64,000 nt of DNA, taken from Nitrosomonas sp. Is35 (lineage in GTDB: Bacteria; Pseudomonadota; Gammaproteobacteria; Burkholderiales; Nitrosomonadaceae). Where the stretch lies: positions 2,604,001 through 2,668,000 of the forward strand of contig NZ_JAWJZH010000001.1 in assembly GCF_033063295.1 (NCBI RefSeq), read 5' to 3'. The position numbers were made by a program, and so were the translations under genes. Shown here in pieces: positions 46,691-54,640 of the stretch (position 1 is the first letter of the stretch; each line of letters starts with the position of its first letter). The notes below the pieces were generated by a model, which did no database searches, was not told the DNA's origin, and worked only from the letters and a program-made list of their open reading frames with translations.

Positions 46691-47329
46691 TTAAACTGCG
46701 GCCGCTTGTTTACGACGGTAGCCAGCAAAACCGATCAGGCCAAGACCTGCCAGCAACATCGCATAGGTTTCAGGTTCTGGAACGGGAACCAGGTTAGCGG
46801 CAACGTCATGTCCAACAATGCCCATCGTGCCTGAGTAGGTGAGAACCTCATCAGCAGAAAAACGAACCGATGCGGTGATCACGGTTCCAGCCAGTTCGGC
46901 TACGATTGCACCGTAACCGCCGTTACTGGCGACATCCGGATCCCAGGAAAATACGAATACATTCAGTGGATCGAAACCGGTGAAATCAAAACCGAATACC
47001 GTTGAGCCCACCGCGCCAAATAATGACGATGTGCCATTGGCTTCCGGATCATAGGCAAAAGATCCGCCGCCCGAACCACCGAATACCAGCGACTCACCCA
47101 GGATGCAACTTCCGCCATCGATACAATGTGTACCGGACAGATTGAACGTGAGTTTCTCGATTTGACCGCTGGTGCCGTCAAAAGCGGCGGTATTGATGCT
47201 GAAAGAACCTAATGGGCCTGGGTTGGTTACGGTGATTGAGCCAGCTGGTGATGCATAGCTGACGCCGCTCAATAGGACAGAGAGTCCAAGCGCGGCAGCA
47301 ACTTGCGTAGTGCCTTTAATAAATTTCAT
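46691..47329 (-). CDS. PEP-CTERM sorting-signal exported protein
   Basis: A 212-residue exported protein. It has an N-terminal signal (TTQVAAALGLSVLLSGVSYA) and a C-terminal PEP-CTERM tail: VPVPEPETYAMLLAGLGLIG followed by FAGYRRKQ, the substrate signal of exosortase. The middle is Gly-rich and beta-type, with one Cys pair (HCIDGGSCILGE). Such proteins are tied to extracellular polysaccharide and floc formation. GGAGA precedes the ATG at 47329. Two dyads lie upstream (see regulatory entries). Confidence 0.95.
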   Translation of the reverse strand: MKFIKGTTQVAAALGLSVLLSGVSYASPAGSITVTNPGPLGSFSINTAAFDGTSGQIEKLTFNLSGTHCIDGGSCILGESLVFGGSGGGSFAYDPEANGTSSLFGAVGSTVFGFDFTGFDPLNVFVFSWDPDVASNGGYGAIVAELAGTVITASVRFSADEVLTYSGTMGIVGHDVAANLVPVPEPETYAMLLAGLGLIGFAGYRRKQAAAV

Positions 47330-47416
47330 TATTTTTCTCCTTAAATTATAAAAACCACATTGATACTTTATCAACGCATGTTCGTTTAACTGCACGTTCG
47401 CTTTCTAATCGCTTAC

Positions 47417-47438
47417 GGCAGTAAACTGCCAAATGGCA
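47417..47438 (-). promoter_or_regulatory. Overlapping dyads upstream of the PEP-CTERM gene
   Basis: GGCAGT-TT-ACTGCC and TGCCA-TT-TGGCA overlap by four bases (minus-strand reading). The TGGCAG...TGCC layout resembles a sigma-54 -24/-12 element but with GG-to-GC spacing one base short, so it is more safely called a possible operator about 90-110 bp upstream of the start codon. Confidence 0.35.
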
Positions 47439-47463
47439 TTAACGAGCCCTTCTCGCAAAAGAT

Positions 47464-47482
47464 TCCTATTCTTTGTAGGAAT
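47464..47482 (-). promoter_or_regulatory. TTCCTA-N7-TAGGAA dyad upstream of the PEP-CTERM gene
   Basis: An inverted repeat TTCCTACAAAGAATAGGAA on the minus strand. It shares the CCTACAA half with the dyad at 39036. A possible shared regulator site; unproven. Confidence 0.35.
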
Positions 47483-47532
47483 TTTCTTTCTGATTTTACC
47501 TTCTTTTTATTTCTTTTAGTGCCAATTTTGTA

Positions 47533-48510
47533 CTAATTTCGGGTACCCCCTAGTGCATCAGTAACCTGATTGAATGGTTTATTTTGGAAAAAATGCGCGA
47601 TATTCCCAGCCAGTTGATCCAGCAGCCGCTGCCGCGATTCGTGGCTGGCCCAGGCGATGTGCGGCGTGACAATCAGATTCGGTGGCAATTCGCGCAGAAT
47701 CCGGTTATCCGCACTAGGCGGTTCGCCCTGGATCACGTCGATAGCCGCTCCGGCGATCTGTCCGTTCGATAAGCTTGATAACAAATCGGCTTCGTTGACC
47801 AGTCCGCCACGCGCGGTGTTGATCAGATACGCCGTCGGCTTCATCAAGGCCAATTCGCGCTGACTCATCAAATGCTGCGTTTCCGCCGACAATGGGCAAT
47901 GCAAGGTGATGAAATCCGCCTGCCGCAACACCTCGTCGAACGCGGTTCTACCCGCCCGAGGCGGCTTGCCTTTGTGATCCGCGATCAGCACTTGCATACC
48001 GAATGCCTGCGCAACGTGCGCCACCGCATGCCCGAGTTCGCCGTGGCCGATGATGCCGAGCGTTTTGCCGGACAATTCCATAACCGGATAATCGAGCGGA
48101 CAGAAAAACTGGCTCTGCTGCCAGCCGCCGCGCTTCACCAGCGCCTGATAACCGGAAAATTGACGCGCCTGATTCAGCATCAGCATGAACACATGTTCGA
48201 CCACTGACGGCGTGGCGTAGCCGCGCACATTGCACACCGGCACGCCATATTCGGCTGCCGCCGCCAAGTCGACATTGTTGTACCCGGTCGCAGCGATGCA
48301 AATCAGCTTGAGCGATTGCGCCGTTGCAATGGCGTCACGGCTGATATAAACCTTGTTGCTGACGATCACCTCAGCGGCGCGAATGCGTTCCGCCACTTCC
48401 GTCTCGGAGGAATCGTGATAAAACTGCCACGGCGATATCGCCCGCTCCATCGCCGCGCAATCCATATCGCCGCGGGTGACAGAACCAAAATCCAAAAATA
48501 CAGCACGCAT
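47533..48510 (-). CDS. D-2-hydroxyacid dehydrogenase (glycerate/hydroxypyruvate type)
   Basis: A 325-residue NAD(P)-dependent dehydrogenase of the D-isomer 2-hydroxyacid family. The Rossmann motif is LGIIGHGELGHAVAHVA. Active-site parts are the Arg in INTARGGLVNEADLL, a Glu near IQGEPPSADN and the His in VTPHIAWASHESR. It is most like hydroxypyruvate/glycerate dehydrogenases (HprA-like), which would fit photorespiratory-type salvage in a Calvin-cycle organism (inference). No operon partner is evident. Confidence 0.88.
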   Translation of the reverse strand: MRAVFLDFGSVTRGDMDCAAMERAISPWQFYHDSSETEVAERIRAAEVIVSNKVYISRDAIATAQSLKLICIAATGYNNVDLAAAAEYGVPVCNVRGYATPSVVEHVFMLMLNQARQFSGYQALVKRGGWQQSQFFCPLDYPVMELSGKTLGIIGHGELGHAVAHVAQAFGMQVLIADHKGKPPRAGRTAFDEVLRQADFITLHCPLSAETQHLMSQRELALMKPTAYLINTARGGLVNEADLLSSLSNGQIAGAAIDVIQGEPPSADNRILRELPPNLIVTPHIAWASHESRQRLLDQLAGNIAHFFQNKPFNQVTDALGGTRN

Positions 48511-48603
48511 ATTCTTCTCCCTGATGATGGAAAATCATACCACAGGCTAATCTTGGAATTTCCCGGCGCGATCACGTAGAATCGGGCGGGTCAAAATAAA
48601 TAA

Positions 48604-48650
48604 GGAAGCTCTGAAAAAGGTAGCGAGCATAGTAGTTTTTCAGAGCTTCC
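48604..48650. repeat. 15-bp perfect inverted repeat upstream of the MmeI-like gene
   Basis: GGAAGCTCTGAAAAA (48604-48618) and TTTTTCAGAGCTTCC (48636-48650), with a 17-nt spacer. It sits 21 bp before the restriction-modification gene start. It could be a dispersed genomic repeat, a hairpin in the leader, or an operator. Confidence 0.75.
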
Positions 48651-48671
48651 CAAGAATAAACCGGAGACCGC

Positions 48672-51461
48672 ATGGCCCTAGCCTGGAACGAAATCAAAGA
48701 CCGCGCGCTGGCGTTTTCCCGCGAATGGGCCAAAGCGGAATCGGAAGACGCCGACGCCAAACCGTTCTGGATCGAATTTTTCAATGTGTTTGGCATCACC
48801 TCGCGGCGCATCGGCAGCTTTGAGCAGAAAGTCAAAAAACTCGGCGACCGCGACGGCTACATCGACTGGCTGTGGAAAGGCAATCTACTGATCGAGCACA
48901 AATCGCGCGGGCGCGACCTGGATCGCGCTTATCAGCAAGCCATCGACTATTTTCCCGGACTGAAGGAACACGAGCTGCCGCGTTTCGTGCTGGTCAGCGA
49001 CTTCGCGCGCTTCCGCCTGTACGACATGGTGGAAGGCACGCAGACCGAGTTTCTGCTCAAGGAACTGTACAAAAACGTCAAGCTGTTCTGGTTCATCGCC
49101 GGTTACCAGCCGCAAAAAATTTCACCGGAAAGCCCGGTCAACGCCAAGGCGGTGCAGCGCATGGCGAAGCTGCACGACCAATTGAAACAAATCGGTTATG
49201 GCAAGGCCAAGCCGCGCGACTTGGAAGTCTATCTGGTGCGCCTGCTGTTTTGCCTGTTCGCCGAGGACACCGGCATTTTCGAGCGCACCCAGTTCACCGA
49301 ATTCATCAGTCAGCAAACGCGCGAAGACGGCAGCGACCTGGCGCCGCAACTGGCACAACTGTTCGACGTGCTCAACACACCGGAACACGCGCGGCTGAAA
49401 AACCTCGACGACACGCTGGCCCGGTTTCCGTACGTCAACGGGAAACTGTTTGAAGAGCGCCTGCCGTTCGCCAGCTTCGACCGCGACATGCGCGCCGCGC
49501 TGCTGGTTTGCTGCGCGCTCGACTGGAGCGGCATCTCCCCGGCGATTTTCGGCTCGCTGTTCCAGAACATCATGGACGAAACGCCGAACGCGCGGCGCAA
49601 CCTCGGCGCGCATTACACCACCGAGGAAAACATCCTCAAGCTGATCCGCCCGCTGTTTCTCGATGAACTGCACGCCGAATTTGAAAAAATCCGCCAGACT
49701 GTCAAAGGCCGCACGCAAAACCTGCAAGCCTTTCACAGCAAACTCGCCGGTCTCAGATTTTTAGACCCGGCGTGCGGCTGCGGCAATTTCCTGGTGATCG
49801 CGTACCGCGAACTGCGCCGCCTCGAATTGGAGGTATTGCGCACACTCCATGGGGGCGGGCAGTTAGTACTCGATATATCGAATATTGTCCGGGTTAATGT
49901 CGACCAATTCCACGGCATCGAAATCGAAGAATTCCCGGTGCAAATCGCGCAAGTCGCCTTATGGCTCACCGACCACCAGATGAATGCGCAAGTGTCGGAA
50001 GAATTCGGCCAAAACTTCACCCGCCTGCCGCTGACCAAATCCGCGCATATCGTGCACGGCAACGCGCTGCGACTGGATTGGAATGCAGTGATTCCTGCGG
50101 AGCAATGCCATTACGTGATGGGGAATCCGCCGTTCATTGGCAAAACCTATTTAAACGACGAGCAACGCGCCGATGTCGCCGCGATTTTTCACGATACCAA
50201 GAATGCCGGATTGCTTGATTACGTCAGTTGCTGGTACCGCAAAGCTACCGATTATATCGCTGCTCATCCGGCGATCCGGGTGGCATTCGTGTCGACCAAC
50301 TCGATCACGCAAGGCGAACAGACCGGCGTATTGTGGCCGGATTTATTGCGCCGTGGCGTGCATCTGCATTTCGCCCACCGCACCTTTCAATGGACAAGCG
50401 AAGCCAGCGGCAAAGCGGCGGTGCATTGCGTCATCATTGGTTTTGGCTTGCAAGAAGCAGCGCAGAAAACCATTTTTGAGTACGCCGACATTCAAGGTGA
50501 ACCGCATGCCGTAGCGGCCAAAAACATCAATCCCTATTTAGTGGATGCTACCGATGCGGTTCTGGAAAACCGCACCCATCCAATTTGCAATGTACCTGAA
50601 ATGCTTTATGGCAATAAGCCAGTTGATGGAGGCAATCTTCTGTTATCACCAGAAGAAAAAATTGAATTGTTAAGTAAAGAACCTCAAGCAGAAAAATGGC
50701 TACAGCCTCTACTTGGTGCAGAGGAGTTTATCAATGGAAAAACACGTTGGTGCCTGTGGTTGATTAACATTGCTCCCAATGAGTTACGGGGCATGCCTGA
50801 AGTAATGAAACGAGTTGAAGCTGTACGAATTTTTCGACTTAAAAGTACAAAAGCGCAAACCCGGCAACATGCTGCAACAGCGACCTTGTTTGTCGAAAAT
50901 CGCCAACCTGAAAGCAACTATATTCTAGTTCCACGTGTTTCATCTGAGCGCAGATTATTTGTACCAATAGGATTTTTCGATAGTCATACTATCAGCACAG
51001 ATCTGAATAATATGATTCCCAATGCCACCCTCTACCACTTCGGTGTCCTCACTTCCACGATGCACAACGCCTGGATGCGCACCGTATGCGGGCGCTTGAA
51101 AAGCGATTATCGCTATTCCGTTGGGATCGTCTACAACAATTTCCCGTGGCCGGAACCCAGCGATACCCAGCGCCGAACCATCGAAACCGCAGCACGGGCT
51201 GTGCTCAACGCCCGCGCGTTGTTCCCCAATGCCACGCTGGCCGATTTGTACGACCCGCTGGCGATGCCGCCGGAGCTGGTGCGCGCGCATCAGCGGCTGG
51301 ACCGCGCCGTCGACGCCGCATACGGCAAAAAATCATTCGTTTCCGAAGCCGAACGCGTGGCGTTTTTGTTCGAGCGCTACCAAACGATCACCAGCCTGCT
51401 GCCCGCCGCCGCAACCCGGAAACCCGGCAAGAAAACAACGAAGCAACCCGACCTTACCTGA
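48672..51461 (+). CDS. MmeI-like type IIL restriction-modification enzyme
   Basis: A 929-residue single-chain endonuclease-methyltransferase close to MmeI in length and order. The N-terminal nuclease has D65-X9-E75-x-K77 (IDWLWKGNLLIEHKSRG), the same spacing as MmeI's D70-X9-E80-x-K82. A helical linker follows, then an N6-adenine methyltransferase with motif I LDPACGCGNFLVIA near 364 and motif IV NPPF near 485. The target-recognition region (about 640-780) and a C-terminal domain follow. Such enzymes methylate one strand for protection and cut at a distance. The recognition segment (about 50590-51015) is visibly AT-richer than its flanks, a sign of domain exchange. No separate methylase is needed or seen. 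Confidence 0.9.
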   Translation: MALAWNEIKDRALAFSREWAKAESEDADAKPFWIEFFNVFGITSRRIGSFEQKVKKLGDRDGYIDWLWKGNLLIEHKSRGRDLDRAYQQAIDYFPGLKEHELPRFVLVSDFARFRLYDMVEGTQTEFLLKELYKNVKLFWFIAGYQPQKISPESPVNAKAVQRMAKLHDQLKQIGYGKAKPRDLEVYLVRLLFCLFAEDTGIFERTQFTEFISQQTREDGSDLAPQLAQLFDVLNTPEHARLKNLDDTLARFPYVNGKLFEERLPFASFDRDMRAALLVCCALDWSGISPAIFGSLFQNIMDETPNARRNLGAHYTTEENILKLIRPLFLDELHAEFEKIRQTVKGRTQNLQAFHSKLAGLRFLDPACGCGNFLVIAYRELRRLELEVLRTLHGGGQLVLDISNIVRVNVDQFHGIEIEEFPVQIAQVALWLTDHQMNAQVSEEFGQNFTRLPLTKSAHIVHGNALRLDWNAVIPAEQCHYVMGNPPFIGKTYLNDEQRADVAAIFHDTKNAGLLDYVSCWYRKATDYIAAHPAIRVAFVSTNSITQGEQTGVLWPDLLRRGVHLHFAHRTFQWTSEASGKAAVHCVIIGFGLQEAAQKTIFEYADIQGEPHAVAAKNINPYLVDATDAVLENRTHPICNVPEMLYGNKPVDGGNLLLSPEEKIELLSKEPQAEKWLQPLLGAEEFINGKTRWCLWLINIAPNELRGMPEVMKRVEAVRIFRLKSTKAQTRQHAATATLFVENRQPESNYILVPRVSSERRLFVPIGFFDSHTISTDLNNMIPNATLYHFGVLTSTMHNAWMRTVCGRLKSDYRYSVGIVYNNFPWPEPSDTQRRTIETAARAVLNARALFPNATLADLYDPLAMPPELVRAHQRLDRAVDAAYGKKSFVSEAERVAFLFERYQTITSLLPAAATRKPGKKTTKQPDLT

Positions 51462-51637
51462 CGATGAAACCCGCACCGAGCATTACGGTACGCTACTACA
51501 CGCATTTTCTGCATGCCGCCGGTCATTGAAAACGGTCACCCGGCCGATCTCGATGTTTTAATTGAGTCAATCACATCCAGCCTTGTAGGGTTTGCCGTCA
51601 TTGATAACCGGTAAACTGAGCTGAAAATCAGCAGCCG

Positions 51638-52057
51638 TTATTTTTCCGAAGGATCTGTAATGAATCCGATGCGGGTCATACCAGCCTTGGCGGCAATGCT
51701 CATTATCCGTGCGACATGCTCATAATGCGCCAGTTTGTCCGCACGGATATGCAACTCAGTATTGGGCGCTTGAGCGGCTGTTTCGCCAAAGCGAGGCGCC
51801 AATTGCTCCAATGCCACCGGCTCGCCATTCCAAAAGAAACTCCCTTCTGCCCGGATGGCCAGTTCAACGTGCTCGGGCTGGGTGATATTGGGCGTGCTTT
51901 CGGCCTTTGGTAAATCAATTTTGACGGAATGTGTCAGCAACGGTGCTGTGATAATAAAAATGATCAACAATACCAGCATGACATCGACCAATGGCACCAC
52001 ATTGATTTCCGCCATCGGCGCTTGACGGCCGCTATCATGCATACTACCGAACGCCAT
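51638..52057 (-). CDS. exbD: Biopolymer transport protein ExbD
   Basis: A 139-residue ExbD/TolR protein: one TM helix near residues 19-39 (VVPLVDVMLVLLIIFIITAPL) with the conserved proton-path Asp in VPLVDVMLV, then a periplasmic domain. It works with ExbB and TonB to energise outer-membrane receptors with the proton motive force. Its ATG overlaps the exbB stop by one base (TAATG). It is the last gene of the operon. Confidence 0.93.
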   Translation of the reverse strand: MAFGSMHDSGRQAPMAEINVVPLVDVMLVLLIIFIITAPLLTHSVKIDLPKAESTPNITQPEHVELAIRAEGSFFWNGEPVALEQLAPRFGETAAQAPNTELHIRADKLAHYEHVARIMSIAAKAGMTRIGFITDPSEK

Positions 52058-52830
52058 TATTGCCGCCTCCTTTCATAGGCTGTATCCAGTGTTTCTGCAA
52101 CAACGGATGTGGCGGAGGATTGCGCCGGAGAATTTTTTTCATCGCCATCCCCGACTGTAATCAGGATAAAAAGATCATGCGCAAAAGCTTCCAGGCGCGC
52201 CAGCCAAATGCGATTCCGGCGCACAAAGGCGTTATAGGCAAGCACTGCGGGGATAGCCACCGCCAATCCCAGTGCTGTCATGATCAGCGCTTCTCCGACA
52301 GGGCCGGCCACTTTATCCAATGTGCCCTGCCCCGAAAGCCCGATCTGAATCAAGGCATGATAGATTCCCCAAACTGTACCAAACAAACCGATATAAGGCG
52401 CTGCCGAACCTGCTGTTGCAATCAGCGTGAGCCCATTCTCAACCCGGGTAGCTTCCTGATCGATGCCATTACGCAAAGTGCGCGTCAGGAATTCACTGGT
52501 GCCGCCTGCTGCCGCTAATTTATGCGAACTGTGAATTTTGGAATCAGCCGCGGCATCGATTCCCAGCCTGGCAATCGCTGCGAAAGCATTATTGGGGAGA
52601 TTATCCGGGTCGTTCTTTTTAAACTCGGTACTGACTGCCTGGAGAGAATCAAAGCTCCAGAAATGTTTAATAAATGCTTCGGCGCGGCGCTTGGCCATAT
52701 AGTTGGCGATACTTTTTGTGATAATCAGATACCAGCTCGCTATTGAGAGTAATACCAGTAGCGCCAGCACACTGATACCGACTTCATCAATTTGCGCGAG
52801 AAAGTGAGAAAAACCAAGTCCTGTTTCCAT
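52057..52830 (-). CDS. exbB: Biopolymer transport protein ExbB
   Basis: A 257-residue MotA/TolQ/ExbB proton-channel protein with three TM helices: VLALLVLLSIASWYLIITKS, LIATAGSAAPYIGLFGTVWG and ALGLAVAIPAVLAYNAFVRR. It forms the pentameric inner-membrane channel with ExbD. Its ATG directly follows the tonB stop (TAAATG). The neighbouring tonB and receptor genes mark it as ExbB rather than TolQ. Confidence 0.93.
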   Translation of the reverse strand: METGLGFSHFLAQIDEVGISVLALLVLLSIASWYLIITKSIANYMAKRRAEAFIKHFWSFDSLQAVSTEFKKNDPDNLPNNAFAAIARLGIDAAADSKIHSSHKLAAAGGTSEFLTRTLRNGIDQEATRVENGLTLIATAGSAAPYIGLFGTVWGIYHALIQIGLSGQGTLDKVAGPVGEALIMTALGLAVAIPAVLAYNAFVRRNRIWLARLEAFAHDLFILITVGDGDEKNSPAQSSATSVVAETLDTAYERRRQ

Positions 52831-53523
52831 TTATTCATTTCCTTGCAATACAAAATTAAAAGGTTGTAAGGCGACTGCCCGAACGGGCTGGCCATTGCGC
52901 AGCGATGGATTGCATTGCCAGCTTTTCACCGCGGCCAATGCCGCTGCATCAAGCCGCTGATAGCCGCTGCTATTGATGATACTGATTGTGTCGACGCGCC
53001 CGTTTTCATCCAGCTCCACACGCAGCTCCACCTTACCTTCCTCACCCATGCGGCGGGAAATCGCGGGGTAAACTGGCGCCGTCAATTTTGAGCAGGAAAC
53101 GGACAATTCCGCAGATAGCGCAACGGGGCCAGTTTGCATTGGTGCAGGCGGCGCAACCACGGGGGCAGCGGCTTTAGTTTGTTCTGCTGCCGGAGGCGCC
53201 GGTGACGGCTCGACAGACACATCCTGCTTGGACGTTACCGGTGCTTTCGCGGCAAGACGCTCTTGTTTTGGCTTGACTACTGCGTTTTTTTTGACAGGCT
53301 GAGGCTTGGCAACCGGAGGTTCCGTCACGCTGACCGGGGGCGGCAACGTAATGAGATCGGCAAATAATGCCACCATTTGCTCAGGCGGTGGCGTCAGGCG
53401 CTGATTCCACAAAAAATAAAACAGGCCCGCATGTATTATCAGTACACACAACAATCCTGGTAAGGTAATAGCCCGCTGTTGTGATCCCAGATAGCCAATA
53501 TTGTTTCGCGATAATGATTGCAT
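52831..53523 (-). CDS. tonB: Energy transducer TonB
   Basis: A 230-residue TonB: N-terminal membrane anchor (LPGLLCVLIIHAGLFYFLW), a Pro/Lys/Ala-rich periplasm-spanning region (PPPVSVTEPPVAKPQPVKK), and the C-terminal TonB fold (PAISRRMGEEGKVELRVELD, then VKSWQCNPSLRNGQPVRAVA). The conserved anchor Ser-His is replaced by an IIHAG stretch that keeps the His. Being in one operon with a receptor, it is likely dedicated to it (inference). Confidence 0.93.
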   Translation of the reverse strand: MQSLSRNNIGYLGSQQRAITLPGLLCVLIIHAGLFYFLWNQRLTPPPEQMVALFADLITLPPPVSVTEPPVAKPQPVKKNAVVKPKQERLAAKAPVTSKQDVSVEPSPAPPAAEQTKAAAPVVAPPAPMQTGPVALSAELSVSCSKLTAPVYPAISRRMGEEGKVELRVELDENGRVDTISIINSSGYQRLDAAALAAVKSWQCNPSLRNGQPVRAVALQPFNFVLQGNE

Positions 53524-53546
53524 TGCGAAATTGAAATATCGAAAGA

Positions 53547-54587
53547 TTAAAGACCGGCTTGGGCAACGAGTACGTTAAATTCACCTAACGTAACAATATT
53601 GGCGCCAAATTCACCACCCACCGCAAAGATATGATTATCTTTTATACCGACACAAACGTTGTTTCGATAACAGCGCGCGTAATATCCAAGCGCTATGATT
53701 GATGCCGTTGTGTGTGGAAACAGAGCGGGATAATTGGATTCGGCCCAATTAAATAATTTATCGGCTAGCGCGGTATCGGTATTCGGTTGCAGCACACGTC
53801 CCGCCACGGCTTGTTGAAAATCCGCTAATGGCAAACCGTTATTGAACATGATCCACAGCGAGTCGGAAGGTACAGGGTAAGACTCGGTGACCAACTGTAA
53901 TTCAACCATGTAAGCACCCGCAGGCGCATTCGAAGCACCCCGGTCTGACTCAACAATCCAGTCGAGATGCGTGTGTAAGGAGCCATTGGCACGCACTTCA
54001 CCGACAATGAGTGATGTTGCGCTGCTTACGCCGTGCCGGTTAAATAGCGTAAATCCTTCGACAGTTTTGGGAAGACAGAATACCTGGCCGCAATCTTGAT
54101 TCGGCTGCAAATCCAAACCACCAGCCAAGCGGATTTGTATTCCTTCCGGCGCTAGTGTCCATTGGCGCTTATCGGTACTCCAATAACTCAAGTGTCCGCT
54201 GGCACGGTAGCGCACCCGGTCTCCGGCCGTCATATCGCCAGCAATGCTCTCGAAGCCTGGACTATCAATCGCGGTACGGTCGGGGAAGATGCTGAACTCC
54301 GATACATAAATCGGGGTGCCGGTCAGTTGGTCAATCGGCATCTGCCCGGCGGGTAAACCGAGGGTTTCCGGCTTCACCAAGCTGCATCCTTTTTCTGGGT
54401 TACAAAAGCTGGCTTGTACACGTTCAGCCACAACTTTAACCTCGATATGCTGATGCAATTCACCGGCATTCAGCGTCAGCGGATGCGATAAATACAGTCC
54501 CAGCAAGATGCTAGAGATTACATGGCGTGAATTAGCACCCAGTGCAGGAAGAGAATTTTTGATTACGTTTCTAAATAGATTAGGCAT
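53547..54587 (-). CDS. Secreted protein with paired-Cys C-terminal domain (receptor-downstream)
   Basis: A 346-residue exported protein with an N-terminal hydrophobic segment (VISSILLGLYLSHPLTLNAG). Its body is beta-rich and unrecognised. The last 70 residues (LFNWAESNYPALFPH, GYYARCYRNNVCVGIKD, then GG and a terminal AGL) share a domain with the first gene of the operon. The RCY-N-x-V-CVG Cys pair suggests a disulfide or metal site. Similar WAE...LFP...YY tails occur in other secreted beta-/gamma-proteobacterial proteins. Placed between receptor and tonB, it may handle the imported ligand (inference). Confidence 0.75.
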   Translation of the reverse strand: MPNLFRNVIKNSLPALGANSRHVISSILLGLYLSHPLTLNAGELHQHIEVKVVAERVQASFCNPEKGCSLVKPETLGLPAGQMPIDQLTGTPIYVSEFSIFPDRTAIDSPGFESIAGDMTAGDRVRYRASGHLSYWSTDKRQWTLAPEGIQIRLAGGLDLQPNQDCGQVFCLPKTVEGFTLFNRHGVSSATSLIVGEVRANGSLHTHLDWIVESDRGASNAPAGAYMVELQLVTESYPVPSDSLWIMFNNGLPLADFQQAVAGRVLQPNTDTALADKLFNWAESNYPALFPHTTASIIALGYYARCYRNNVCVGIKDNHIFAVGGEFGANIVTLGEFNVLVAQAGL

Positions 54588-54640
54588 ATCTCAGTGTCAG
54601 TAAAGTTGATTAATCTTGCGTTCAGTGCGATTGAACATGG

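Noticed and set aside
47417..47438. Sigma-54 promoter for the PEP-CTERM gene
   Set aside because: The TGGCAG...TGC layout is one base too short between GG and GC, so only a dyad is claimed.
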